Shown here: positions 8,650 to 18,040 of the stretch, in pieces
Numbering within the stretch: position 1 is the first letter of the stretch
Layout: the number at the start of each line of letters is the position of its first letter
From: Fibrisoma limi BUZ 3
Lineage (GTDB): Bacteria > Bacteroidota > Bacteroidia > Cytophagales > Spirosomataceae
Length of the DNA: 64,000 nucleotides
Reading direction: 5' to 3'
Assembly: GCF_000296815.2 (NCBI RefSeq)
Contig: NZ_CAIT01000009.1
Coordinates: 1,240,001-1,304,000 of the forward strand
The notes under the pieces: generated by a model
Told to the model about the DNA's origin: nothing
Seen by the model: only the letters and a program-made list of their open reading frames with translations
The model's database searches: none
Position numbers and translations under genes: made by a program

Positions 8650-11235
8650 TTATCTGAATTGCTGACCAATTGTGAAGTGGAATTGACCTGATGGCCGGTC
8701 TTTTATACCCGGAATCCGGTCGAAGCCGTATCCGTAGTCAATACCAATCAGACCGAAGGCCGGCATGAAGATCCGCGCACCAAAACCAGCCGACCGCTTC
8801 AGGTCAAACGGATTAAACTGCTTGTAGCTTCCCCAGTTGTTACCAGCTTCCAGGAAGCCCAGCACGAAGATGGTGGCCGATGGATTAAGCGATACAGGAT
8901 AACGAAGTTCGGCAACGAACTTGTTGTACGCGACTCCGCCCTGTGCCCGCGACGTAGCGTCGGTAGCCCGGTCATAGTCAGCGGTGTATACCGACCGGTC
9001 GTCGTAGCCGCGCAGCCCGATGATGTCCTGCGCCAACGCAAACTGCCCCTGACCAGCCAGACCCGAGCCACCCAACACGAACCGTTCGAACGGACCGATC
9101 TGTGTGCGCTTGTTGTAGCTACCCAGGAAGCCCATGTGAGCCCGGGCGTTCAGAACCAGCTTGCCGAACACCGTCTGGAACCAGCTTGCATCAAACATCC
9201 ACTTGTGGTACTCCACCAGCTTATACTTGTCTTCGGGCGTTGAGGTTTCAACCGAACGGAACGCCGACCACGGTGGCGTGAATGAACCACTCAACGAGAA
9301 CGATGAGCCCGACCGTGGGAATTGTGGATTATCGATGCTGTTCCGCGACAGGGTAGTGTTGAACGTAATGTTGTTCGAGATACCGTTCCGGTAGCCGATG
9401 TAAAAAATATCCAGGTTGTTCAGATCGTAGCGCTGATACGACAGTGAATGGCTCAACGAGAAGTAATCGTCGGGCACTTTCAACTGGCGAGCCAGACCGA
9501 TACTGAACGACGTATTGCTGTATGAACCAATTGGTACGGCCCCCCGTGTTGACCGGCTATAAAGATCTGTAAAGCTATACGACCGGTACACCGTGTGGTT
9601 CACACCCACTGACAGGGCGTTGGGCTTACGACCACCCAGCCATGGCTCCGTGAACGACAGCGAGTACACCTGATACTGCTTACCACTGGCCTGAAAACGT
9701 AGCGATACGCGCTGACCATCACCGGCCGGCAGCGGGCGCCATGCACTGAAGTTCGGGATATTACGGGCCGAAAAGTTATTGAACGTCAGGCCGAGCGTAC
9801 CGACAAAGCCAACGTAGCCGCCCCAACCACCCGACAGTTCAATCTGATCGCTTGGCTTTTCTTCAACACTGTACTCAATATCAACCGTACCATCGTTTTG
9901 CGGCACTGGGTTAATACCAATCTTCTCCGGGTCAAAGTAACCGAGCGTAGCCAGTTCGCGCTGCGTCCGGATCAGGTTCGTTTTCGAGAACTTCTGACCG
10001 GGCAGTGTCCGGATGGAACGCATTACTACGTGGTCGCTGGTTTTGGTGTTGCCGTTCAGCACAATCCGGTTGATGGTTGCCTGCTTGCCTTCAAAAATCC
10101 GGATTTCAAGGTCGATCGAATCACCTTCAATGGCTTTCTCAACCGGCTGGGCATTGTAATACAGATAACCATCGTCCATGTACAGCGAACTCAGATCCTG
10201 ACCTGGGTTGCCGTTCATCTTCTTCTCCAGATCTTCCGGGTCGTAGACATCGCCTTTATTAACCCCGAGCACCTCGCGCAAGCGGGCATCGGTATACAGG
10301 TAGTTACCTGAGAAGTCGATGTTACGGTAGTAGTACTTACGGCCCTCATTGATGCGCAGCACGATGTCGATCGTTTTGCCACCGTTGTTGATGACGGTAT
10401 CCTCCTCAATGGTCGCATCGCGGTAGCCGAGCTTATTGTAGAACTCAATCAGCTTCTGCTTATCTTCCTCGTACTTTTTAGGTACAAACTTCGACGGCGT
10501 AAACAGACGGCCAAAGCGCATCTCTTTCGTACCCTTCATTTTCATCCGCACCTTGGCTTCCTCTACTTCTGAGCGGCCGTCGAAGGTGATCTTCCGGATT
10601 TTGACTTTCTGGCCTTTATCAACCAGCACACGCATGGTAGCGTTGTTACGAGTGCTGTCGGGAACGGTCGTAATCTTTACTTTCGTATTCAGGAAACCCT
10701 TGTCCACGAAGAATTTACGAACGGCCATCTGCGTGTTTTTGGTGACCGTATTAGTTATAATCTTACCCAGGTTCAGCTTAACCTTGTCTTTCAATTGGTC
10801 CTGTTCGCCTTTCTTAACCCCGAGGAAATTAACGCGGTAAAGCCGGGGCCGCTCCTGCACCCGGAAACTCAGCGCAATTTTATCGCCGTTTACATTAGTC
10901 GCGAAAAGTTCAACGTTATCAAGCAGACCGGAATCCATCAGCTTGCGGATAGACGAGCCGACGGCCTCGCCGGGAATCCGGATTTTATCGCCTACTTTCA
11001 GACCTGACAGCGACACCAGCGAGTTGGGGTCGAGGTAGCGGGTACCCGTTACGGTAAGGCCGGTAATTTCATATTCTTTTGGGTTTGCATAATCGCTCAG
11101 TTCCGTTGAACTGGTCGATGTCGTCGCATCGTCCCGACCGACGCCTACGCCCACGCGTACCTGTGCCAGGCTCACGCTCGCCCCCAGACAAAGGAGCAGC
11201 AACGCCCCAAACATGCATTTTACAGATCGTTCCAA
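8650..11235 (-). CDS. bamA: outer membrane protein assembly factor BamA
   Basis: 861 residues. After a signal peptide come POTRA repeats (about 50-470; for example ITGLTVTGTRYLDPNSLVSL, GQKVKIRKITFDGRSEVEE, KYYYRNIDFSGNYLY, KQATINRIVLNGNTKTSD) and then a 16-strand-type barrel with the VGFVGTLGLTFNNFSARN and GLRGYDDRSVY segments. BamA folds and inserts barrel proteins in the outer membrane. The first possible start is a TTG (11235), giving MERSVKCMFGALLLL; the ATG at 11214 would remove both positive residues from the signal peptide, so TTG is preferred but uncertain. Second gene of the cluster behind uppS. Confidence 0.93.
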   Translation of the reverse strand: MERSVKCMFGALLLLCLGASVSLAQVRVGVGVGRDDATTSTSSTELSDYANPKEYEITGLTVTGTRYLDPNSLVSLSGLKVGDKIRIPGEAVGSSIRKLMDSGLLDNVELFATNVNGDKIALSFRVQERPRLYRVNFLGVKKGEQDQLKDKVKLNLGKIITNTVTKNTQMAVRKFFVDKGFLNTKVKITTVPDSTRNNATMRVLVDKGQKVKIRKITFDGRSEVEEAKVRMKMKGTKEMRFGRLFTPSKFVPKKYEEDKQKLIEFYNKLGYRDATIEEDTVINNGGKTIDIVLRINEGRKYYYRNIDFSGNYLYTDARLREVLGVNKGDVYDPEDLEKKMNGNPGQDLSSLYMDDGYLYYNAQPVEKAIEGDSIDLEIRIFEGKQATINRIVLNGNTKTSDHVVMRSIRTLPGQKFSKTNLIRTQRELATLGYFDPEKIGINPVPQNDGTVDIEYSVEEKPSDQIELSGGWGGYVGFVGTLGLTFNNFSARNIPNFSAWRPLPAGDGQRVSLRFQASGKQYQVYSLSFTEPWLGGRKPNALSVGVNHTVYRSYSFTDLYSRSTRGAVPIGSYSNTSFSIGLARQLKVPDDYFSLSHSLSYQRYDLNNLDIFYIGYRNGISNNITFNTTLSRNSIDNPQFPRSGSSFSLSGSFTPPWSAFRSVETSTPEDKYKLVEYHKWMFDASWFQTVFGKLVLNARAHMGFLGSYNKRTQIGPFERFVLGGSGLAGQGQFALAQDIIGLRGYDDRSVYTADYDRATDATSRAQGGVAYNKFVAELRYPVSLNPSATIFVLGFLEAGNNWGSYKQFNPFDLKRSAGFGARIFMPAFGLIGIDYGYGFDRIPGIKDRPSGQFHFTIGQQFR

Positions 11236-11258
11236 GTGTGGTACGTGTCTAAATAGTT

Positions 11259-11348
11259 TTCAGTTTACGGGACTGGTTTACTGTTTTCCATTTACAGGTT
11301 TGGCGGGGTAGCTGCAGCAACCGTCCCTGCCGAAAACTGTAAACTGAA
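11259..11348. repeat. composite imperfect inverted repeat between uppS and bamA
   Basis: TTCAGTTTAC (11259-11268) pairs with GTAAACTGAA (11339-11348), and TTTACTGTTTTC (11277-11288) pairs 11 of 12 with GAAAACTGTAAA (11332-11343), so two left segments compete for one right arm. The middle (about 11301-11330) is a GC-rich partial palindrome centred on CTGCAG. Confidence 0.6.
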
Positions 11349-11366
11349 TACCAATAAATCGTTCCC

Positions 11367-12104
11367 TTATTTCACTAACTGCTCGCTTGTTTTGCCGAAT
11401 CGGCGTTCGCGCTGCTGATAGCTTAAAATGGCTTCGTACAAGTGCTTTCTACGGAAATCGGGCCAGAGCACGTCCGGCATGTACAGCTCCGAGTAGGCCA
11501 GTTGCCAGAGTAAAAAGTTACTGATACGCATTTCACCGCTGGTACGGATCATCAATTCGGGATCAGGAATACCTTTTGTGCTTAGAAAATGCCCAAACAC
11601 CTGCTCATCAATTTCGCCGGGGGTAAGCCGTCCATCACGTACTTCGACTGAGATCTGCCGCACAGCCTCCAGAATCTCCCAGCGCCCACTGTAGCTCAAG
11701 GCCAGCACCAGGGTCAGTCCGGTGTTCTGTTCGGTTTCCCGCATGGCCTCAGCCAGTTCGTGCTGGCAGTCGACGGGCAGGCTTTCCGTGTTGCCGATGG
11801 TCGCCAACCGAACGTTGTTGTCCATCAACGTTTTGATCTCGCCCCGGATGGTGTGCACCAGCAGTTGCATGAGCGCATCCACTTCAAATTTGGGACGATT
11901 CCAGTTCTCGGTCGAAAAGGCGTAAAGGGTTAAAAATTTTACGCCCAGCTCCGCACAACCTTCTGTTACTTCCCGTACGGCCTTGATGGCGTTTCGGTGA
12001 CCGAATACCCGGGCAGCTCCCTGCCGTTTCGCCCAACGTCCGTTTCCGTCCATGATAACGGCAATATGCTGGGGCAGATTGCTCGGGTCAATGTGTTCCT
12101 TCAT
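11367..12104 (-). CDS. uppS: isoprenyl transferase (undecaprenyl diphosphate synthase)
   Basis: 245 residues, normal length for the cis-prenyltransferase family. Motifs: IAVIMDGNGRWAKRQG (catalytic Asp and diphosphate loop), FGHRNAIKAV, LYAFSTENWNRP, and the C-terminal RTSGEMRISNFLLWQLAYSE. It adds isopentenyl units to farnesyl diphosphate to make the C55 lipid carrier for peptidoglycan and surface glycans. First gene of the uppS-bamA-ompH-ompH cluster; the 131-base gap to bamA contains an inverted repeat, so bamA may have extra regulation. Confidence 0.95.
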   Translation of the reverse strand: MKEHIDPSNLPQHIAVIMDGNGRWAKRQGAARVFGHRNAIKAVREVTEGCAELGVKFLTLYAFSTENWNRPKFEVDALMQLLVHTIRGEIKTLMDNNVRLATIGNTESLPVDCQHELAEAMRETEQNTGLTLVLALSYSGRWEILEAVRQISVEVRDGRLTPGEIDEQVFGHFLSTKGIPDPELMIRTSGEMRISNFLLWQLAYSELYMPDVLWPDFRRKHLYEAILSYQQRERRFGKTSEQLVK

Positions 12105-12198
12105 CCCAGGGGGATAGTTTTAACAATAATTAAGATAATCTCTGTTACAGAGCAACAAGGCTGCGAAGTTACAAAATTCAGGACTGGGATTCAAGGTA

Positions 12199-12248
12199 GA
12201 TTGCCGTTGGTTGTTATATCATCCCAACCAGATCACCAACCGCCAATC
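12199..12248. repeat. weak inverted repeat in the uppS/fasciclin divergent region
   Basis: GATTGCCGTTGGTTG (12199-12213) is an imperfect inverse copy of CACCAACCGCCAATC (12234-12248). It lies between two divergent genes, so it is not a terminator. Confidence 0.35.
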
Positions 12249-12280
12249 GCCCGCGCGGCTGCTTACCCGGTGTTGCGTAC

Positions 12281-12288
12281 TATATTTG
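12281..12288 (+). promoter_or_regulatory. candidate -7 box TATATTTG before the fasciclin gene
   Basis: Exact TAnnTTTG on the coding strand, about 69 bases before the ATG at 12357. No clear -33 box. Confidence 0.45.
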
Positions 12289-12356
12289 CCCAGAAGAAAC
12301 ATAAGTCAGGTCTTTACGTTTTAAAACCAACTCACATACACTGTTCTTCTCCAGTC

Positions 12357-13313
12357 ATGCATAAGGCTTTTTCTCACTTTTTTTGCCGGATAAGTGCCCT
12401 GTTTTTCGTGCTGGTAACGGCAGTTAGCTGCCAGACCGACGAAGACGCCAGCCCGAAGACCATACCCGACGTTGTGCAGGAAGACCCTCAGTTCAGCATA
12501 TTGCGTGCGGCCATAACGTACGCGGGCGTTAGCGATAACCTTAAAGGAGGGAATCTGACACTCTTTGCGCCCGACAATACCGCTTTTCAGGCGTCCGGTT
12601 TCCTTGACGAAGCGGCCGTTACGAGCGTTCCGAAGGAGCAATTACGGAGCATCTTGCTGTATCATGTGCTGTCGGCCGGGGTTAATTCGACGGAGATTCC
12701 GGCGGGGCAGAGCCAGGTAGAAACGGCCAGTCGTGGCGTGCTGTACGTTAACAACAGCAGTAACGGAACCATCTTCGTCAACGGCGCCCGGGTAACCCGA
12801 GCTGATGTTCAGACGGCTAACGGTATCATTCACGTCATCGACAAAGTACTTACCCCCTCGGCTGGCACTACGTTGCAGGCTATTGAGACCAACCCGAATC
12901 TGACCTTTCTGACAGCCGCCATCCGGCGAATTGAGAGCGTCAATCCGACGATAACGGCTACGCTGAGCAGCACAAGTGCCAGTAGTCAGCCGGTGACGGT
13001 GCTGGCTCCCGACGACAATGCGTTTCGGGCATCGCGAACGTACAACACATTAGCGAGCATACAGGCTGCCAACCCGCAGGCACTCGCCAGTGTGCTGCTC
13101 TATCACGTACTGCCGGGCGCTACGATGTCGTATCAGTTTCAACCCGGCAGTGTGAACACATTGCTGACCAACAGCCGGGTAGTTGTCAACGTATCGGGCA
13201 GCTTAATTACCGTCAAAGGCAACGGGAACACCATTCCGGCAACCATCCGGCGGGCCGACCAAGTGACTAACAATGGAATTCTTCACGTCATCGACCAGGT
13301 ATTGATACCCTAA
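12357..13313 (+). CDS. lipoprotein with two fasciclin (FAS1) domains
   Basis: 318 residues from ATG 12357, chosen because it begins a lipoprotein signal peptide ending at TAVSC (Cys25); the frame is open further upstream without a better start. Two FAS1 domains follow (about 40-165 and 170-318), each with the H-box-like ends LTLFAPDNTAFQ ... NGIIHVIDKVL and VTVLAPDDNAFR ... NGILHVIDQVL. FAS1 domains mediate adhesion. The mature start CQTDED is acidic and resembles the lipoprotein export signal of Bacteroidota, so surface exposure is likely. Four bases separate it from the next gene. Confidence 0.85.
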   Translation: MHKAFSHFFCRISALFFVLVTAVSCQTDEDASPKTIPDVVQEDPQFSILRAAITYAGVSDNLKGGNLTLFAPDNTAFQASGFLDEAAVTSVPKEQLRSILLYHVLSAGVNSTEIPAGQSQVETASRGVLYVNNSSNGTIFVNGARVTRADVQTANGIIHVIDKVLTPSAGTTLQAIETNPNLTFLTAAIRRIESVNPTITATLSSTSASSQPVTVLAPDDNAFRASRTYNTLASIQAANPQALASVLLYHVLPGATMSYQFQPGSVNTLLTNSRVVVNVSGSLITVKGNGNTIPATIRRADQVTNNGILHVIDQVLIP

Positions 13314-13316
13314 GCC

Positions 13317-14372
13317 ATGACATCTAAAATTCTGTTGATTGTTGGCGTAATTGTGGTGCTGCTGGTTGCAACAGCCCTGTTGATCGGCTACATCGTTTCG
13401 GCCCCGCGCTACGTTGGTCCCGTCAGCGATCACTTTGACGGACAGGTGTTTCGAAATCTCGGCAACAGGCAGCCTAAAGGGTTTCGGGAAATGGCGGGAT
13501 GGATTCTCAACCGTAATCAGGGGCCATGGCCACCCTATCACAATGAGCCACCGGGCCCGCCCCCGCCCGCCCGGATTCATGACCAGTCGATTCGCGTTAC
13601 GTTTATCAACCATTCGACCGTACTGATTCAGACCGAAGACCTGAACATCCTGACCGATCCTGTTTACTACGAACGGGTCAGTCCATTCCAGTTTGCGGGC
13701 CCTAAACGTAACCAGCCACCCGGCATCCGCTTCGACGATCTCCCCCGCATCGACATTCTGCTGCTGAGTCACAACCATTGGGATCACCTCGACATCGGCA
13801 CCGTACAGAAAATCTGCGCCCGCGATCAGCCACGGGTCTTTTGCCCACTTGGTGTAAAGGCGTTTCTGGATCAGCAGGACTGCCGGAACGTAACGCAGCT
13901 CGACTGGCGCGAATCAGCCGTGTACAACGACAGCCTTACGATTTACTGCGTACCGGCGCAGCACTTTTCCGGACGGGGAATATTCGACCGAAATGCTACG
14001 TTATGGGCTGGGTATGTGCTGGATACCAAAGCAGCCGGGCGCATTTATTTTGCCGGCGACTCAGGTTATGGGGCTTTTTTTAAAGATATAGGTCGGCAAT
14101 TTGGCCCACTCCGCCTGGCACTGATTCCGATCGGTGCCTACAAACCACCCTCGTTTATGTCGCCGGTACATTGTTCGCCGGCCGAAGCGGTACAGATTCA
14201 CCAGGACGTAAGATCGCAACAAACCGTAGCAATTCACTTTGGTACGTTCCCTTTGGCCGACGACGGCGAAAATGAGCCCATTGTCGATTTATCAAAGGCA
14301 TTGGTCGCAAAGGGAATACCTGCCGAGCGTTTCCGGGCGTTGAAAAACGGCGAAAGCCTGGAGATTAATTAA
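13317..14372 (+). CDS. MBL-fold metallohydrolase, NAPE-PLD/RomA-like
   Basis: 351 residues: an N-terminal membrane anchor (ILLIVGVIVVLLVATALLIG), a Pro-rich linker, then a metallo-beta-lactamase fold. The zinc motif is LLSHNHWDHLD (about residues 148-158), with later ligands in FAGDSGYG and AIHFGTF. The domain order resembles N-acyl-phosphatidylethanolamine phospholipase D and RomA-like proteins (TDPVYYERVSPF; PIGAYKP). A phospholipid-related substrate is an inference from family. It starts 4 bases after the fasciclin gene stop, so the two are co-transcribed. Confidence 0.82.
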   Translation: MTSKILLIVGVIVVLLVATALLIGYIVSAPRYVGPVSDHFDGQVFRNLGNRQPKGFREMAGWILNRNQGPWPPYHNEPPGPPPPARIHDQSIRVTFINHSTVLIQTEDLNILTDPVYYERVSPFQFAGPKRNQPPGIRFDDLPRIDILLLSHNHWDHLDIGTVQKICARDQPRVFCPLGVKAFLDQQDCRNVTQLDWRESAVYNDSLTIYCVPAQHFSGRGIFDRNATLWAGYVLDTKAAGRIYFAGDSGYGAFFKDIGRQFGPLRLALIPIGAYKPPSFMSPVHCSPAEAVQIHQDVRSQQTVAIHFGTFPLADDGENEPIVDLSKALVAKGIPAERFRALKNGESLEIN

Positions 14373-14457
14373 ATTTATTTAAAAAGCATACCAACGCTTT
14401 TGCACCTTGTAGGGTCAATATTTGTTGAGAAACCTATTTGTTTGATAACTTCACTTC

Positions 14458-15339
14458 ATGAGTACATCAAAAATATCAGTAATCAGCGCGCTGTTGCTGG
14501 CAAGTCTGGCCGGCTGTATGAATTCGCTCGACTCGACACCGAATATCGAGGATAACGACGCGAAAATTCAGACCTACGCAGCTCAAAAGAACTTAACACT
14601 ACAGCGTACTGATAAGGGGCTATACTACGTCATTACTACGCCGAATCCGAACGGCAAGAAAGCCCAGATCGGCGATGAGGTTGAGTTTACGTACAAGCTC
14701 TATAACCTGAACGACGAGTTTCTGGACAGCACCCGCAAAGACACGGCCGTTTATTACCAGTTTACGAACCAGTATCTGTTCCTGCCGGGTCTTCAGGATG
14801 GCATCGGGCTAATGCGCGAAGGCGAAAAAGCTACGTTGCTCATGCCTTATAACCTCGCGTACGGCAATCAGGCCATTGGCGACAAACTGCCAGCGTATTC
14901 CCCCGTTCGGTTTGATGTTTCCTTCCTGCGGTCGCGCTCTGAAGACCAACAGATTGACGAGTACATCCAGCGGGCCAAGCTGACCAATGTTGAAAAAACG
15001 GCCAGTGGACTGCGCTTTGTTAAAACCAAAACGGTGGCATCGGCTGCCGCTCCAAGCACCGGACAGAATCTACAGATTAGCTATTCGGGCAAACTACTTC
15101 GAAATAATACCCCATTTGACAGTGGTTTGACGGATAAAGTAGTTGGGCAAACCAAGTTTGTACCTGGGTTCGAGGAAGGCCTGGCCCGGCTGAATATTGG
15201 CGAAAAGGCTATCATTATTCTGCCTTCGTCGCTAGCCTACGGAACTGCTGGTGTTCAGAATCCAGCAAACTCGGGACGATACGTTATCCCCCCATATTCA
15301 CCTCTTGTTTTCGAGATCGAATTGGTATCGGCGCGATAA
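14458..15339 (+). CDS. lipoprotein with two FKBP-type peptidyl-prolyl isomerase domains
   Basis: 293 residues. Lipoprotein signal peptide SLAGC (Cys20), then two FKBP modules: residues about 40-160 (KAQIGDEVEFTYKLYN ... RFDVSFLRSR) and about 175-293 (QNLQISYSGKL ... FVPGFEEGLARLNIGEKA ... SLAYGTAG ... LVFEIELVSA). It should isomerise X-Pro bonds of exported proteins in the periplasm or at the outer membrane. The same layout, including the linker QQIDEYIQ/QRIEEYIS, occurs in the gene at 28970, so these are paralogues. A strong terminator follows. Confidence 0.87.
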   Translation: MSTSKISVISALLLASLAGCMNSLDSTPNIEDNDAKIQTYAAQKNLTLQRTDKGLYYVITTPNPNGKKAQIGDEVEFTYKLYNLNDEFLDSTRKDTAVYYQFTNQYLFLPGLQDGIGLMREGEKATLLMPYNLAYGNQAIGDKLPAYSPVRFDVSFLRSRSEDQQIDEYIQRAKLTNVEKTASGLRFVKTKTVASAAAPSTGQNLQISYSGKLLRNNTPFDSGLTDKVVGQTKFVPGFEEGLARLNIGEKAIIILPSSLAYGTAGVQNPANSGRYVIPPYSPLVFEIELVSAR

Positions 15340-15358
15340 ATCGTCCGGTTGTGATAAC

Positions 15359-15398
15359 AACAGAAAAAGCCACCGCTCAGGCGGTGGCTTTTTCTGTT
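15359..15398. terminator. 18-bp perfect hairpin, bidirectional terminator
   Basis: Arms 15359-15376 and 15381-15398 are perfectly complementary around TCAG, with A5/T5 tracts on the two sides. It separates the convergent FKBP and beta-helix genes. Confidence 0.88.
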
Positions 15399-15415
15399 AT
15401 GGTTCTGGCTGGTGA

Positions 15416-16654
15416 TTAATTTGTTGGTTGATAACCAACGCCCTTGGGGGCTGCGCCAGTTCCGTCGTAGTTGCCGGATTCAACGAGAGGAACCGTTTTA
15501 GGCGACCGGTCAAAGAGAAACCGTTTATAATTCCGCGTAACGCTTTTACTCACCTCATTTTTTTGCGTTTCGTTATAGAAGCGGAACGCATCTTCGCCGG
15601 CACCGTCGACGGTCACGTTCGTGAACTTGATGTCGACGCCGGGTACTGAATTCGTACGTTCGTCGACAAAGACACCGCAGCCGCCCGAATTGGTAATGAG
15701 GTTATTATGAACTTTCAGTGGCCCCCGGTGCCCGACAATGATCAGCCCAATATTGTGCGCTTTGTCAATTTCGTTGTTATAAAACTCCCCCGAAACGCCC
15801 CCACCAATCTGGACCCCGTTGTCCTGATAAGCTGCAAACGGCGATAATCCCGACGTTTGCACCTTATTGTCGTGCACCGAACTATTGGCCGCGCAGGCAT
15901 ACTGAATGCCTTCGCAACCCGCCCGCTCGATCAGGTTATGGTGGATTTGAAGCCCTTGAATTTCGTGTGGGAAACGCGTTTTATTTACGCCTTCATTCCA
16001 GAAGGAGTTGCCGATATACAGGCCTTCGCCCCGTGTATCGTGGACGTAGTTATGGTGAATGTTGACGTTGTACATCGTGAAGTTATCGCGCCAGGTGGAG
16101 GGATCGTTGGCCGCGGGGTCGGTTTTGGCCATGATTCCGGCAAAACCAGCCGTGTCTATCTCTACCCGGCTGATCTCTACGTCGGAGCTTTTACCGGCAA
16201 TGACCAGGGCGCTCACATCCTTGTAGGGCGCCCCAATTTTAAAGCCGTATGGTACGTTATTAGCTCCCTGGCCTGTCAGCACAAAGTAGCGCGACGAGGA
16301 GAACGATACGTTACTCTGATTAACCTCGGTTGAATATACCCGCACAAGCCCTTCGTAGTTGATAAACACAATGGGCTTATCCTGGCTACCCGTAAAGTTG
16401 CGAAACCGGAAGTAGGTGTATTCACCGGCCTTAATACCAATGGTATCGCCGGGTTTTACTCCCATCGCTACGCCATCGTGCAGACCCGATTTATCAATAA
16501 TGAATTTAGGCTTAAACACACTCGAACCAGGTTGGGGAACCGGAGCAGGTGCTGAAGGTTTGTCTTCAGTCGGCTTGCATTTCGACAACAGCAAGGTCAG
16601 CAGGAGGGCTGCAAATGCGTTCATTGGTAGAGTTTTTCTAAATCGGTTCATCAT
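15416..16654 (-). CDS. secreted right-handed parallel beta-helix repeat protein
   Basis: 412 residues from ATG 16654 (MMNRFRKTLPMNAFAALLL); the frame is open to 16711. The signal peptide ends LLLSKC, a possible but unusual lipobox (Lys before Cys26). Repeats of the parallel beta-helix type fill about 100-390 (FTMYNVNIHHNYVHDTRGEG, LQIHHNLIERAGCEGIQYA, GEFYNNEIDKAHNIGLIIVG, LKVHNNLITNSGGCGVFVDE). Such folds are found in pectin and alginate lyases and other glycan-active or binding proteins; catalytic residues cannot be assigned. Transcribed alone. Confidence 0.75.
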   Translation of the reverse strand: MMNRFRKTLPMNAFAALLLTLLLSKCKPTEDKPSAPAPVPQPGSSVFKPKFIIDKSGLHDGVAMGVKPGDTIGIKAGEYTYFRFRNFTGSQDKPIVFINYEGLVRVYSTEVNQSNVSFSSSRYFVLTGQGANNVPYGFKIGAPYKDVSALVIAGKSSDVEISRVEIDTAGFAGIMAKTDPAANDPSTWRDNFTMYNVNIHHNYVHDTRGEGLYIGNSFWNEGVNKTRFPHEIQGLQIHHNLIERAGCEGIQYACAANSSVHDNKVQTSGLSPFAAYQDNGVQIGGGVSGEFYNNEIDKAHNIGLIIVGHRGPLKVHNNLITNSGGCGVFVDERTNSVPGVDIKFTNVTVDGAGEDAFRFYNETQKNEVSKSVTRNYKRFLFDRSPKTVPLVESGNYDGTGAAPKGVGYQPTN

Positions 16655-16831
16655 CAGCGTCTCGAAAGTTAAACGGGACCAGATCGCACCAATCGGCAAT
16701 CGAGCAGGCATCTGTTACAATAGATTGATTAACAGCTTTCTGATTACGTAACGACAAATTAGACGATACCCCCAATTATTCGCCCGGCATTTATTAGACG
16801 GTTGCTTTCACTGGCGAAAATGATAGTTTTT

Positions 16832-17929
16832 CTACGCCGTGTGATAGCTCTCCAGTTCTTTTCGGTCGAACGAAAACAAAAACCAGCCGCCCAGTCGCAT
16901 CGCTACGTGGAAAAACAGGATAGGCAGGCCAACCCCCAGTATGAACCCAGTCAACACGATAACCGGAATGCTGTGGATTCCCAGCGCCGTGAAGGCAATT
17001 CGGGTGCCCGAGATGATAAATACGTGAATGAGGTAGATATACAGCGAGTGATAACCGATGAATCGTAGTACGGGCAGTGAATCGCGTTTGCTGAGGGCAT
17101 AGCACAGAAAAACGATCATCACCATTCCCACGAACGCAATGCCCATGTGCAGAAACGTATTAATGTCGTCTTTGTGCGTAAACCAGTACCACTGCCCGGC
17201 AACAAATATCGGCATCAACGCCAGCGCCCATCGACCCAGGGAGGCTTTTGCCAGCCAGTTCTTCTCCAGAATCAACCGCGACATGTTGTAGCCAATTGCA
17301 CTGAATATGTAGAAGTACATGAAATTGTGCAGCAAGCTAAAGCCTTCGAGGTAATCGCTCATAAATCGGAATGCCAGCCCAAGGGCGATCTGCCAGAGAC
17401 CGCGTATTTTAAACACCTGATACGTCAACGCAAACACAACTGCTACGTTGAACAACGCAGCCAGATACCAGAACTGATCGGTTTTCTGCGGGTCGTAGAA
17501 CAGATACAGCAGGTGCGATATATCCTTTTTCGAATTGGTCCGGCTCGACAGCAAAATCTGCGTGCCTATCTGGAGCGCTCCCCAGAGCAGATACGGCCAG
17601 AGAATGGTTGAAAACCGATTGCGCAGAAACCCGCTTACCTGCCTTTTTTGCAGACTTCGTTCCAGAAACAACCCGGACACGAAGAAGAACAAAGGCATCC
17701 GGAAGTTATAAAGAGTGGCCGGGATGAGCAGCAGGGTGGCGTCCATATCGGCCCCAGTCCGACTGACACCACCTACCAGATGACCGTAAACGACCATCAG
17801 AATAGCAATACCCCGCGCATAATCAATCCACCGAAGGCGCTTGGTGTTGGAAAAATAGCCGGTGTAAATACTAATGAGCCAACCGAAAAGCGTTGGTTTA
17901 GAACTAGGAATTGATAGCGATTGCGCCAT
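16832..17929 (-). CDS. acyltransferase 3 family membrane protein
   Basis: 365 residues with about ten hydrophobic helices. The family signature is IDYARGIAILMVVYGHLVGG near residue 38 (Arg and catalytic His), followed by FFFVSGLFLERSL. Acyltransferase-3 proteins move acetyl or other acyl groups onto exported glycans or lipids in the inner membrane. No glycan synthesis genes are adjacent, so the acceptor is unknown. Neighbours on the same strand are spaced by more than 100 bases, so it is probably transcribed separately. Confidence 0.82.
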   Translation of the reverse strand: MAQSLSIPSSKPTLFGWLISIYTGYFSNTKRLRWIDYARGIAILMVVYGHLVGGVSRTGADMDATLLLIPATLYNFRMPLFFFVSGLFLERSLQKRQVSGFLRNRFSTILWPYLLWGALQIGTQILLSSRTNSKKDISHLLYLFYDPQKTDQFWYLAALFNVAVVFALTYQVFKIRGLWQIALGLAFRFMSDYLEGFSLLHNFMYFYIFSAIGYNMSRLILEKNWLAKASLGRWALALMPIFVAGQWYWFTHKDDINTFLHMGIAFVGMVMIVFLCYALSKRDSLPVLRFIGYHSLYIYLIHVFIISGTRIAFTALGIHSIPVIVLTGFILGVGLPILFFHVAMRLGGWFLFSFDRKELESYHTA

Positions 17930-18040
17930 TGACTTACCGATGATTACTCAGCAAATTAGGGTACAATCGCTACTTAACCCACTTCTGTATCAGCTCAATT
18001 CAATACGATCTACTATTCGGTCTACTTCAGGGGCCTAAAT

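Noticed and set aside
11997-12356. N-terminal extension of the fasciclin protein
   Set aside because: It overlaps uppS on the other strand and precedes the lipoprotein signal peptide and a promoter box.
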